DNA of 64,000 bases from Vicingaceae bacterium. GTDB lineage: Bacteria; Bacteroidota; Bacteroidia; Flavobacteriales_E; Vicingaceae. The stretch is taken from positions 1-64,000 of the forward strand of contig JAOKCF010000001.1 of NCBI GenBank assembly GCA_028245195.1. The letters are read 5' to 3'. Of this stretch, positions 1 to 9,587 are shown piece by piece. Both the position numbers and the translations under genes were made by a program. The first letter of the stretch is position 1. Every line of letters begins with the position of its first letter. The notes beneath the pieces were generated by a model. That model saw only the letters and a program-made list of their open reading frames with translations, searched no databases and was not told the DNA's origin.

Positions 1-2
1 TT

Positions 3-266
3 CAAAGTAAAGAGATCGAATTACCACTGCGCTCTGTAACCAACCTAAATTATATGAGCAAGCAAGATTGGTTAAGTAATTATGCTAACATAGCAGGAAT
101 GAGCAGAGCTTTGAAAGGTTTATCCATAAGAGCAAGTTTCAATTCAAAAATCGATGAAGCCATTGTTGATTTAGAGCGAGATTTTAAATTGTACGAAGCA
201 GAATTTACTCCGTTTTTTGCTGCGCTTTTTGAGTTTGCTATGAATTGGGAAACGCCAGCTAAATAA
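3..266 (+). CDS. C-terminal part of acyl carrier protein phosphodiesterase (AcpH/DUF479 family), truncated by window edge
   Basis: Frame is open from base 3 (QSKEIELPLRSVTNLNYMSKQDWLSNYANIAGMSRALKGLSIRASF...); 'DWLSNYANIAGMSRALKGLSIR' resembles the AcpH C-terminus. Confidence 0.7.
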   Translation, partial: QSKEIELPLRSVTNLNYMSKQDWLSNYANIAGMSRALKGLSIRASFNSKIDEAIVDLERDFKLYEAEFTPFFAALFEFAMNWETPAK

Positions 267-279
267 CTAATTTCGCTTT

Positions 280-1560
280 ATGATTCCATCTGCTCCACTT
301 GCTGAAAGAATGCGTCCTACTTCGCTAGACAACTATGTCGGACAACAACATTTAGTGGGTAAAGGGTCAGTGTTGAGAGAATTAATTGAGAAAGGAATGG
401 TTCCTTCCATGATTTTGTGGGGAAGTCCCGGTATTGGTAAAACCACCTTAGCAAACATTATTTCAAACGCTACTGATCGACCATTTTTTAGTCTGAGTGC
501 TATTAATTCAGGCGTGAAAGAGGTCAGAGAAATTATACAACAAGCCAAAAGCAAGCAGTTTTTTAGTGCACACAATCCCATCCTATTTATAGATGAAATT
601 CATCGATTTAGTAAATCGCAGCAAGACTCTTTATTGGGGGCCGTTGAAAGCGGAACGATTACCTTGATTGGAGCAACTACTGAAAACCCTTCGTTCGAAG
701 TGATCTCGGCCCTTTTGAGCCGTTGCCAAGTATATACGCTTGAACCACTAAACCGAGACGAGTTAATGGGGTTAGTGAAGATGGCGTTGGAGAGAGATGA
801 ATTTCTAAAAAAGAAAGAAGTCAAGATTAAAGAGGAACACGCATTACTCCAACTTTCTGGTGGCGATGCTCGAAAACTATTAAATCTTTTAGAGTTAGTC
901 GTCAACAATCAATCTGGAAACAAAATTGAGATTACCGATGAAAGGGTAAAGCAAATTGCCCAGCAAAATATCGTCAAATACGATAAAGATGGTGAGCAGC
1001 ACTACGATATTATTTCTGCCTTTATAAAATCTATTCGCGGAAGTGACCCCAACGCAGGTGTATATTGGCTAGCGCGTATGATTGAAGGTGGTGAAGACCC
1101 TAAGTTTATTGCGCGTCGTTTGTTGATTTTAGCATCTGAAGATATCGGCAATGCCAACCCTACTGCCATCGTAATGGCGAACAACTGCTTTCAAGCCGTT
1201 AACGTAATCGGCTGGCCAGAGTCTAAAATTATTTTAGCACAATGCGTAACCTATTTAGCCTCCTCGCCTAAAAGCAATGCTGCATACATGGCCATTAACC
1301 ATGCTCAGGCTGAAGTAAAAGCAAGTGGTAATTTAAATGTGTCTTTGCCATTGCGCAATGCACCAACTAAGCTCATGAAAGAGATTGGCTATGGAAAGGA
1401 TTACAAATACGCGCACGATCACCCCAATAACTTTGTACACCAAGAGTATTTACCGCAAGAAATTAGTGGAAAGAAATTCTACGAACCACTAAATAATGCC
1501 CGAGAAAACGACTTACGAAAGCGATTAAAAGCACTGTGGCAAGAGAAGTATGGGTATTGA
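280..1560 (+). CDS. rarA: Replication-associated recombination protein A (AAA+ ATPase, RarA/MgsA)
   Basis: Walker A GSPGIGKTTLA, Walker B LFIDEIHRF, full-length family match. Confidence 0.97.
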   Translation: MIPSAPLAERMRPTSLDNYVGQQHLVGKGSVLRELIEKGMVPSMILWGSPGIGKTTLANIISNATDRPFFSLSAINSGVKEVREIIQQAKSKQFFSAHNPILFIDEIHRFSKSQQDSLLGAVESGTITLIGATTENPSFEVISALLSRCQVYTLEPLNRDELMGLVKMALERDEFLKKKEVKIKEEHALLQLSGGDARKLLNLLELVVNNQSGNKIEITDERVKQIAQQNIVKYDKDGEQHYDIISAFIKSIRGSDPNAGVYWLARMIEGGEDPKFIARRLLILASEDIGNANPTAIVMANNCFQAVNVIGWPESKIILAQCVTYLASSPKSNAAYMAINHAQAEVKASGNLNVSLPLRNAPTKLMKEIGYGKDYKYAHDHPNNFVHQEYLPQEISGKKFYEPLNNARENDLRKRLKALWQEKYGY

Positions 1561-1589
1561 TTAAATTATGAATCCATGAATGATGAATT

Positions 1590-1700
1590 ACGAATCTTAA
1601 AGCAACACACAAGCAACACTCATTTATCTGCCATAGATTGCTTCATTCTTCGCAATGATAGTGTTCGATTCACTTTTCTAAATTCGTAATTAAATAATTC
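1590..1700. repeat. Intergenic REP-like sequence with inverted motifs (attgcttcattcttcgcaat)
   Basis: ATTGC...GCAAT inverted motif plus 'attacgaat/attcgtaat' flanks between two gene ends. Confidence 0.35.
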
Positions 1701-1711
1701 GCAATTCACCT

Positions 1712-2749
1712 TTAATGTTGCCAGCCCTGCGCCTTCAATTCGATTAAAGCTTCCGTTCCAGTCGCTACCATATTATTTCCTGAACCTTGATCGGTAACGT
1801 GACCAATAATGGTTAAGAGTGGCTCTCTCTTTATTTTTTCGAAATGCTGTATTGGTAAAGTGAACAGTAACTCGTAGTCCTCTCCTCCATTTAATGCTGC
1901 CATTACAGGATTTAAGTTCAATTCCTCACAGGTATTAATGGTTTGTGCATCTAGCGGGATTTTATCCTCATAAACTTGCACTCCGACCTTAGATGCCTTT
2001 GCTAGATGAATTAATTCAGAGGATAGTCCGTCAGAAATATCAATCATTGCGGTTGGAACAATTCCTTCTTTTGCAAAATATTCGATTAAGTCTTTTCTTG
2101 CTTCAGGTTTTAATTGTCGCTCTAAAATGTAATCCTTTCCTGAAAAATCAGGCTGCATGGCGGAATTGTCTTTGAAAACTGATTTTTCCCGTTCTAAAAT
2201 TTGTAATCCTGCAAATGCTGCACCTAAATCTCCCGAAACACAAATCAAATCTGTCTCTTTTGCTCCACTTCTTTTCACAACCTTATCCTGCTCTACCTGT
2301 CCAAGCGCAGTAATAGAAATAACGGTCCTTGACAACGATGAAGTAGTATCTCCTCCAACAAGGTCAACCCCATACAACTCACAAGCTAGATTAATTCCTT
2401 CATAAATATCTTCCAATGCCTCTACTGACATTCGGTTAGAAAGTGCCAAGGAAACTGTTATTTGAGTTGGAACAGCGTTCATGGCATAAATATCTGACAA
2501 GTTAACCACCACAGCTTTGTACCCTAAATGCTTTAGTGGCATATAAAGCAAATCAAAATGAACTCCTTCCACTAACATGTCGGTGCTAACCACCGTCATT
2601 GCTTTTTCGTTTTTAATCAAAGCTGCGTCGTCTCCGACACCTAATTTGGAAGTAGCATTTTTCAGCTCAATGTCTTTGGTTAATCTTTCGATTAATCCGA
2701 ATTCTCCAAGATCAGTTAGCGGAGTCGGCTCATTTGTATTTTCACTCAT
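1712..2749 (-). CDS. thiL: Thiamine-phosphate kinase
   Basis: DDAALI, STDMLVEGVHFDL, GGDTTSS and NGGEDYELLFTL motifs. Confidence 0.95.
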   Translation of the reverse strand: MSENTNEPTPLTDLGEFGLIERLTKDIELKNATSKLGVGDDAALIKNEKAMTVVSTDMLVEGVHFDLLYMPLKHLGYKAVVVNLSDIYAMNAVPTQITVSLALSNRMSVEALEDIYEGINLACELYGVDLVGGDTTSSLSRTVISITALGQVEQDKVVKRSGAKETDLICVSGDLGAAFAGLQILEREKSVFKDNSAMQPDFSGKDYILERQLKPEARKDLIEYFAKEGIVPTAMIDISDGLSSELIHLAKASKVGVQVYEDKIPLDAQTINTCEELNLNPVMAALNGGEDYELLFTLPIQHFEKIKREPLLTIIGHVTDQGSGNNMVATGTEALIELKAQGWQH

Positions 2750-2871
2750 CCTACAAAAGTAAATGTTATAAAGAACAGAGGACTTTTTGTTAAGGGATAT
2801 TTTAACTCTTAAATATTTTCTTAGTACAAAACAATACCCTCTATAGGGTGTTTTTTAAGTAAAAATAAACC

Positions 2872-2894
2872 TTATTTAGAGTTAATCTAAATAA
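2872..2894. promoter_or_regulatory. 23-bp perfect palindrome TTATTTAGA-gttaa-TCTAAATAA, candidate operator of the suf operon
   Basis: Perfect 9-bp arms, 5-nt spacer, 36 bp upstream of the first suf ATG, just upstream of a TAATTTTG (TAnnTTTG) box at 2902-2909. Confidence 0.65.
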
Positions 2895-2929
2895 AGATAA
2901 GTAATTTTGACTGCAGAAAAATTGCGCAA

Positions 2930-3256
2930 ATGATTAAGATAAACGACAGAGCAAGAGACAAGATAATGACCCTTTTATCGGAAGAAGGAAAGGCACAAGA
3001 TCGGTTTGTTCGAGTAGCTGTTCAAGGTGGTGGATGCTCCGGATTAATGTACAACTTGGATTTTGACTCAGAACTAAAAGAGGAAGATAAAGTGATAGAA
3101 GACAACAACGTAAAAATTGTTATAGATAAAAAGAGCGTTTTGTACTTAGTCGGAACCGAGTTAGATTTTACAGACGGCTTAAATGGCAAGGGATTTAGCT
3201 TTAACAACCCGAATGCTTCAAGGACTTGCGGATGTGGAGAAAGTTTTTCAATATAA
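2930..3256 (+). CDS. Iron-sulfur cluster assembly A-type protein (IscA/SufA/HesB family)
   Basis: GGGCSGLMY and CGCGESF cysteine motifs. Confidence 0.93.
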   Translation: MIKINDRARDKIMTLLSEEGKAQDRFVRVAVQGGGCSGLMYNLDFDSELKEEDKVIEDNNVKIVIDKKSVLYLVGTELDFTDGLNGKGFSFNNPNASRTCGCGESFSI

Positions 3257-3260
3257 AGGT

Positions 3261-4712
3261 ATGAAAGAGATGCAAACAGAAGACGAGTTAATTGAAGAGA
3301 TAACCAACAGTGAGTACAAGTATGGTTTCTACACTGAAATGGATTCGGATCAAGCTCCAAAAGGATTAAGCGAAGTTATTATTCGTTTTATCTCTGCTAA
3401 AAAGAATGAGCCTCAATGGATGTTGGATTACAGGCTTAACGCTTACAGAATCTGGGAGAAGATGGAAGAGCCAGAGTGGGCTCATTTAGGTTATGAAAAA
3501 CCTGACTTCCAAGACCTACACTACTACTCTGCTCCAAAGCCTAAAGTGCAGTTGGACAGTTTAGACGAGGTTGACCATGAGTTATTAGAAACCTTTAAGA
3601 AATTAGGTATTTCTATTGAAGAGCAAGAACGTTTAACAGGAGTTGCAGTTGATGTCGTAATTGACAGCGTTTCTGTAGCAACCTCTTTCAAAAAGAAATT
3701 AGGAGAGTTGGGAATTATATTTTGTTCATTTAGTGAAGCTGTTCAAGAACACCCAGAATTAGTTCAGAAATATTTAGGAACTGTTGTGCCAACTACGGAC
3801 AATTTTTATTCTGCATTAAACTCAGCGGTGTTTACTGATGGTTCTTTCTGTTACATTCCAAAAGGCAAAAAATGCCCTATGGAGTTGTCAACTTATTTTA
3901 GAATTAATGAAGCCAACACTGGCCAATTTGAAAGAACCTTGGTTATTGCCGATGAGGGTAGTTATGTAAGTTACTTAGAAGGTTGCACCGCTCCAATGAG
4001 AGATGAAAATCAATTGCACGCGGCGGTAGTTGAATTAGTAGCATTGGATAATGCAGAAATAAAATACTCTACCATTCAAAACTGGTATCCTGGAAGTAAA
4101 GAAGGAAAAGGAGGTATTTACAATTTCGTAACCAAGCGAGGCTTGTGCATGGAAAATTCAAAAATCTCTTGGACTCAGGTAGAAACTGGTTCAGCTGTTA
4201 CATGGAAATATCCTGGTTGTATTTTAAAAGGAAACAATTCTATTGGAGAGTTTTACTCCGTTGCTGTTACTTCTAACCATCAGCAAGCAGATACTGGATC
4301 GAAAATGATTCATTTGGGTAAAAACACCAAAAGCACAATTATATCAAAAGGAATTTCTGCAGGACAAGCGCAGAATTCATATAGAGGTTTGGTAAAAATT
4401 GCTAAAGGAGCTGCCAACGCAAGAAACTTTACACAGTGCGACTCATTACTAATGGGCAATAATTGTGGCGCTCATACCTTCCCATACATTGAAGTAAGTA
4501 ACCAAAGTTCAAAAGTAGAACATGAGGCAACTACTTCAAAAATTGGTGAAGATCAGATATTCTACTGCAAGCAAAGAGGCATGGATGAAACAACAGCCAT
4601 TAACCTAATTGTGAACGGCTATTGTAAAGAAGTTTTAAATCAATTGCCAATGGAATTTGCGGTTGAAGCACAAAAATTATTAGAAATAAGCTTGGAAGGA
4701 AGTGTAGGGTAA
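3261..4712 (+). CDS. sufB: Fe-S cluster assembly protein SufB
   Basis: Full-length SufB similarity; ATG at 3261 is a better start than the track start 3183, which overlaps the upstream gene. Confidence 0.96.
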   Translation: MKEMQTEDELIEEITNSEYKYGFYTEMDSDQAPKGLSEVIIRFISAKKNEPQWMLDYRLNAYRIWEKMEEPEWAHLGYEKPDFQDLHYYSAPKPKVQLDSLDEVDHELLETFKKLGISIEEQERLTGVAVDVVIDSVSVATSFKKKLGELGIIFCSFSEAVQEHPELVQKYLGTVVPTTDNFYSALNSAVFTDGSFCYIPKGKKCPMELSTYFRINEANTGQFERTLVIADEGSYVSYLEGCTAPMRDENQLHAAVVELVALDNAEIKYSTIQNWYPGSKEGKGGIYNFVTKRGLCMENSKISWTQVETGSAVTWKYPGCILKGNNSIGEFYSVAVTSNHQQADTGSKMIHLGKNTKSTIISKGISAGQAQNSYRGLVKIAKGAANARNFTQCDSLLMGNNCGAHTFPYIEVSNQSSKVEHEATTSKIGEDQIFYCKQRGMDETTAINLIVNGYCKEVLNQLPMEFAVEAQKLLEISLEGSVG

Positions 4713-4861
4713 ATTGATTCGTTGAATCAGGATTAATTACGAATCCACAAATTAAGAATTACGAAAGGTAGTTCAAGTAAAATTCAGCTATACTATTTAC
4801 CTTTTAGGTATAATTGGACAAAAAAATAAAAGGAATTGAATTTCTAATTGCATTATTTAGA

Positions 4862-5623
4862 ATGATTAAAATAAAAAATTTACACGCTTCCATTGAAGGA
4901 ACAGAGATTTTAAGAGGCATTAACCTCGAAGTAAAAGCAGGAGAAGTACATGCGATTATGGGACCAAACGGTTCAGGAAAAAGCACGTTGGCCAGTGTAT
5001 TAGCAGGAAGAGATGAGTATGAAGTAACGGAAGGTTCAGTTGACTTTTTAGATGAAGACCTACTAGATATGGAACCTGAAGATCGTTCTAGGGCCGGTTT
5101 GTTTTTAGCATTTCAATACCCTGTTGAAATTCCTGGTGTAAGCAACATCAATTTTTTGAAAACAGCGATTAACGAAGCAAGAGAAAAAAGAGGAGAAGAT
5201 CCTATGGCTGCCAAAGATTTCTTGAAAAGAGTAAAGGAAAAATCTAAGCTAGTAGAGCTTGACGGCCGTTTAGCAAATCGTTCTGTGAACGAAGGTTTTT
5301 CAGGTGGAGAGAAGAAGCGTAATGAGATATTCCAGATGGCAATGCTTGATCCTAAATTATCTGTTCTAGATGAAACCGATTCAGGGTTGGATATTGATGC
5401 GTTGAGAATTGTAGCCAATGGGGTGAACGAATTAAAAACAAAGGACAATGCGTCAATCGTTATTACCCATTACCAGAGATTACTAGATTATATAGTTCCT
5501 GATTATGTACATGTATTGTACAAGGGGAAGATTGTAAAAACAGGACCAAAAGAGCTAGCCCTAGAGTTAGAAGAAAAAGGTTACGAATGGATTTTTAAAG
5601 AATTAGAAGCAGTTTCAGCATAG
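4862..5623 (+). CDS. sufC: Fe-S cluster assembly ATPase SufC
   Basis: GPNGSGKST, SGGEKKR, LDETDSGLDIDAL; likely start MIKIKNLHASIEG at 4862. Confidence 0.96.
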   Translation: MIKIKNLHASIEGTEILRGINLEVKAGEVHAIMGPNGSGKSTLASVLAGRDEYEVTEGSVDFLDEDLLDMEPEDRSRAGLFLAFQYPVEIPGVSNINFLKTAINEAREKRGEDPMAAKDFLKRVKEKSKLVELDGRLANRSVNEGFSGGEKKRNEIFQMAMLDPKLSVLDETDSGLDIDALRIVANGVNELKTKDNASIVITHYQRLLDYIVPDYVHVLYKGKIVKTGPKELALELEEKGYEWIFKELEAVSA

Positions 5624-5625
5624 GT

Positions 5626-6921
5626 ATGGAAGTAATGAACGAAACCGTAACATTAACCAACAAGGATAAATTCCTCAGTCATTTTGATTTGATTGACTTT
5701 TCTATGGATGAAGATTTTTCTTCTGATGCTAGAAAAGAAGCAATGGAGTTGATTCAATGGTTGGACTTTCCTACTTCCAAAGCGGAATACTGGAAATATA
5801 CTAGAGTTAATAAAATTATTAAAGGCAATTATAAAGTTTCAGCTCCAGAAAATGAGATTGAAATTGACTTATCTGTTCCATCTAAAAACTGTATCGTTTT
5901 AATTAACGGCTATTTTAGTGAAGAGTTGAGCTTCTTTGATAAGACTGAAGGCATAGAATTTAGTAGTCTATCTGACGCTAAAAAGAGCAACTCTATCTTA
6001 GGAGAAAAATTCAATTCTTTGGTGAAGAAAGATGAGATTTTCGCAGACATTAATTCAGCTTATCACCAAGATGGCGCCTTTATGCATGTTGCTAAAAATG
6101 TTCAAGTAGAAGAGCCATACTACATTTTAAATTTAGTTGACGATTCGAATATTGTATCGAATCCAAGAAACTTCATTTTTATAGAGCAAGGAGCCAATGC
6201 AAAAGCAGTTCTAAAAACCATTAATACTGGTAACACGGGTTCGTTTACCAATATGGTATCTGAAATATTTGTTGAGAAAAATGCGCAATTTGAAATAAAC
6301 AAGATTCAAGACGAGGCTGAGGATTCGTTTCAAATAGCAACAGAGCAAGTTGTTCAAGGAGACGATAGCACATTTAAAATCAACACTTTTACCTTAAACG
6401 GAGCAATTGTTAGAAACAATCTAAACATTGACTCTTTAGGTAAAAATACCATGACCTATTTAAATGGTTTGTATCCTTTAAAGGGTAAGCAACATGTTGA
6501 CAACCACACCTATTTGTTGCACCGCGAGCCGAACGGCGAGTCGCATGAATTGTACAAAGGTATAATGGGCGATTCTTCAACAGGAGTTTTCAATGGAAAG
6601 GTATTTGTGCACAAAGAAGCACAAAAAACAAATGCTTTCCAGTCGAATGCAAACATTGTAATGACGGATACTGCTACCATTAATTCAAAGCCTGAATTAG
6701 AAATTTATGCAGATGATGTTAAATGCAGTCACGGTTCAACAACTGGTCAATTGGATAAGGAAGCATTGTTCTACTTAAGAGCTAGAGGCTTGTCTAAAGA
6801 TAGCGCTAGAGCTGTTTTAGTGAATGCATTTGCATCTGACGTAATTGAGCACATTGGAGTTGAAGCAGTAAAAGATGAGATTGAAAAATACATTGACGAT
6901 AATTATCATGGGATAAAATAA
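5626..6921 (+). CDS. sufD: Fe-S cluster assembly protein SufD
   Basis: Position in operon; CSHGSTTGQLDKEALFYLRARG motif. Confidence 0.95.
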   Translation: MEVMNETVTLTNKDKFLSHFDLIDFSMDEDFSSDARKEAMELIQWLDFPTSKAEYWKYTRVNKIIKGNYKVSAPENEIEIDLSVPSKNCIVLINGYFSEELSFFDKTEGIEFSSLSDAKKSNSILGEKFNSLVKKDEIFADINSAYHQDGAFMHVAKNVQVEEPYYILNLVDDSNIVSNPRNFIFIEQGANAKAVLKTINTGNTGSFTNMVSEIFVEKNAQFEINKIQDEAEDSFQIATEQVVQGDDSTFKINTFTLNGAIVRNNLNIDSLGKNTMTYLNGLYPLKGKQHVDNHTYLLHREPNGESHELYKGIMGDSSTGVFNGKVFVHKEAQKTNAFQSNANIVMTDTATINSKPELEIYADDVKCSHGSTTGQLDKEALFYLRARGLSKDSARAVLVNAFASDVIEHIGVEAVKDEIEKYIDDNYHGIK

Positions 6922-6937
6922 TTTGTTCCCACTTTAC

Positions 6938-7020
6938 CCTGAGTGCTTTATTAGGGCGCTTCGATACTATTTCGGTTTCACCGAAATCACTCAGCGTCCA
7001 AATAAAGAGTATCGAAGGGC
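6938..7020. repeat. REP-like nested palindromic intergenic element inside the suf operon
   Basis: Outer arms gcgcttcgatact / agtatcgaagggc and inner perfect hairpin ATTTCGGT-ttc-ACCGAAAT (6969-6987). Confidence 0.6.
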
Positions 7021-7039
7021 AAAATGGAATTTTTAAAAA

Positions 7040-8263
7040 ATGAAAAAAATTAATGTAAACGAAATAAGAAAAGACTTTCCAATACTTTCAAGAAAAGTAA
7101 ATGGCAAACCTTTAGTTTACTTAGACAATGGAGCCACTTCTCAAAAGCCACAAGTTGTTATAGACGCGATAAACAACTATTACACGAACGATAATGCTAA
7201 TATCCACCGTGGTGTTCACACCTTAAGTCAAGCTGCGACAACCGCTTATGAAGTAAGTAGAAAAAAAATCCAAACATGGATTAATGCCGAACATTCTGAA
7301 GAAGTAATTTTTACAAAAGGTACAACTGACGGTATTAATTTAATTTCAAATGCCTGGGGTCGATCAAATTTGAAAAAAGGTGATGAAGTAATTATCACCG
7401 AAATGGAACACCATTCTAACATTGTGCCGTGGCAAATGATTTGCGACGAAAAAGAAGCAATACTTAAAGTGATTCCAATTAACGATTCAGGAGAGTTGTT
7501 GATGGGTGAGTATAAAAAGATGCTTTCTAGCAAAACTAAAATGGTAGCCCTAGTTCACGTTAGCAATGCACTGGGAACAATAAATCCTGTTCAAGAAATC
7601 ATAGCATTAGCTCACGAAGTTGGAGCTAAAGTTTTAGTAGATGGCGCACAACAAGTAGCACATGCCGCTCCAAATATGAGAGATTTAGATGTAGATTTCT
7701 ATGTTTTTGGATTACACAAAATGTTTGGCCCGACTGGAATTGGGATTCTTTACGGCAAAAAAGCATTATTATATGCAATACCACCTTATCAGGGTGGTGG
7801 GGATATGATTAAAACCGTTACTTTCGAAAAGACGACCTACAACGAATTGCCTTTTAAATTTGAAGCAGGAACACCTAATATCTCCGCAGGAATTGCAACT
7901 GCCGCAGCTGTAGATTACATTACTTCCTTAAATTGGGATGAAATACATGCTCACGAGCAAGAGTTACTTGACTATGCTACAGTAGAGTTGAAAAATATTA
8001 AAGGGCTAAAAATAATCGGTGAAGCAACAAACAAAGCTTCAGTAATTTCATTTGTAGTAGAAGGAATACACGCCTATGATATTGGAGTGATTGTTGATAA
8101 AATGGGCATTGCTGTTCGAACAGGGCACCATTGTACACAGCCGTTAATGAATCGATTTGGAATTCAAGGAACAATAAGGGCAAGTTTCGCTTTCTACAAT
8201 TCAAAACAAGAAGTTGACTTATTAATTGTTGCTCTCAACAGAGCAATTAACATGCTTTCATAA
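7040..8263 (+). CDS. sufS: Cysteine desulfurase SufS
   Basis: LDNGATSQKP, DGAQQVAH, RTGHHCTQPLM. Confidence 0.96.
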   Translation: MKKINVNEIRKDFPILSRKVNGKPLVYLDNGATSQKPQVVIDAINNYYTNDNANIHRGVHTLSQAATTAYEVSRKKIQTWINAEHSEEVIFTKGTTDGINLISNAWGRSNLKKGDEVIITEMEHHSNIVPWQMICDEKEAILKVIPINDSGELLMGEYKKMLSSKTKMVALVHVSNALGTINPVQEIIALAHEVGAKVLVDGAQQVAHAAPNMRDLDVDFYVFGLHKMFGPTGIGILYGKKALLYAIPPYQGGGDMIKTVTFEKTTYNELPFKFEAGTPNISAGIATAAAVDYITSLNWDEIHAHEQELLDYATVELKNIKGLKIIGEATNKASVISFVVEGIHAYDIGVIVDKMGIAVRTGHHCTQPLMNRFGIQGTIRASFAFYNSKQEVDLLIVALNRAINMLS

Positions 8264-8265
8264 TT

Positions 8266-8682
8266 ATGATTAACGAAAGACAAGACGAAGTAATTGAAGA
8301 ATTCGAAATGTTCGAAGACTGGATGGACAAATACGAATACTTGATTTCATTAGGCAAAGAACTACCATTAATTGACGAATCTAAAAAAACAGAAGAGAAC
8401 ATTATTAAAGGTTGCCAATCTAGAGTTTGGCTAGCTGCCGATTTAAATGATTCCAAAATTCAATTTACCGCCGATAGCGATGCAATTATTACCAAAGGAA
8501 TTATCTCTTTAATGATTCGAGTTTTAACGGACTCATCTCCGAAAGAAATTATGGAAACAGAACTTTATTTTATTGATAAAGTTGGATTAAAAGAACACCT
8601 CTCTCCTACTCGTTCAAATGGATTAGTAAGTATGGTGAAACAAATAAAAATGTATGCAATTGCATATTCTTTAAAAGTATAA
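8266..8682 (+). CDS. sufE: SufE family sulfur acceptor
   Basis: ENIIKGCQSRVWL motif, operon position. Confidence 0.94.
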   Translation: MINERQDEVIEEFEMFEDWMDKYEYLISLGKELPLIDESKKTEENIIKGCQSRVWLAADLNDSKIQFTADSDAIITKGIISLMIRVLTDSSPKEIMETELYFIDKVGLKEHLSPTRSNGLVSMVKQIKMYAIAYSLKV

Positions 8683-8685
8683 GTT

Positions 8686-9021
8686 ATGGCTGAAAAGAAC
8701 GTAAAAGACCTTTCAAAGAAGGATGTAGAAAATCAAGTAATTGATGTATTAAAAACTATCTATGATCCCGAAATACCTGTAAATATTTACGATTTAGGTT
8801 TAATATACTTTGTAATTGTTGACGATGAGTTTAACGTTAAGATTGAAATGACCTTAACTTCTCCTAATTGCCCGGTTGCAGAAAGTATGCCTGAGGAAGT
8901 TCGTGTAAAAGCAGAAAGTTGTTGGTGTGTTAAGACAGCAGAGGTAGAAATTGTTTGGGATCCTACTTGGGACAGGGACATGATGAGCGAAGAAGCTAAA
9001 TTCGAATTAGGTTTCATGTAA
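8686..9021 (+). CDS. SUF-associated DUF59/MIP18 family protein (SufT/PaaD-like)
   Basis: YDPEIPVNIYDLGLIY and MTLTSPNCPVAESMPEEV motifs. Confidence 0.92.
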   Translation: MAEKNVKDLSKKDVENQVIDVLKTIYDPEIPVNIYDLGLIYFVIVDDEFNVKIEMTLTSPNCPVAESMPEEVRVKAESCWCVKTAEVEIVWDPTWDRDMMSEEAKFELGFM

Positions 9022-9060
9022 AGCACAACGATTAAATTTCTAATTATCAACTAAAAAGAA

Positions 9061-9573
9061 ATGTCAGAAGAAATTGTAAACAGAGTAGCCAACAGTGGTT
9101 TAATTACGTTCAACCTAGAGGATTTATTTCCTGAAGGAGATAGAATTCTATATGACATTAAAGATAATCTTTGGCAAGAAATTGCACTAAAAGAAAAAGA
9201 CTTTCGTGAATTTGTGAAAGCACATGATTGGTCTCAATATCAAGACAAATACGTTGCTATCCACTGTTCTGTTGATGCCATTGTTCCAACTTGGGCGTAT
9301 ATGCTTTTAACAACCAAGCTCACTGCTTTTGCAAAAAAAGTAGTTTTTGGAAATCTTCAAGAATTAGAAAATGTTCTATTCGAAGAAGCTCTTTCTAAAA
9401 TTAATGCTGACGATTACATAGATGCTAGAGTAGTAATTAAGGGATGCAGTGGAAAAGCGGTTCCAGCTTCAGCTTATGTACGAATTACCGAAATGCTTCA
9501 ACCTGTTGCAAAAATCATAATGTATGGTGAGCCTTGCAGCACCGTACCCTTGTATAAGAGGCCAAGAGGGTAG
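9061..9573 (+). CDS. DUF2480 family protein at end of suf operon
   Basis: Family recognised from overall sequence; three Cys in HCSVDAIVP, GCSGKAVP, EPCSTVPLYKRP. Confidence 0.85.
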   Translation: MSEEIVNRVANSGLITFNLEDLFPEGDRILYDIKDNLWQEIALKEKDFREFVKAHDWSQYQDKYVAIHCSVDAIVPTWAYMLLTTKLTAFAKKVVFGNLQELENVLFEEALSKINADDYIDARVVIKGCSGKAVPASAYVRITEMLQPVAKIIMYGEPCSTVPLYKRPRG

Positions 9574-9587
9574 ACTTAGGTTGTAAA

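Noticed and set aside
333-908. Antisense ORFs within rarA (and similar short opposite-strand ORFs throughout the track)
   Set aside because: Shadow ORFs of real coding genes with no recognisable domains.
1561-1711. CRISPR array or phage att site in the repeat-like intergenic region
   Set aside because: Repeated words are short, irregular and inverted; no regular spacers and no cas or integrase genes.
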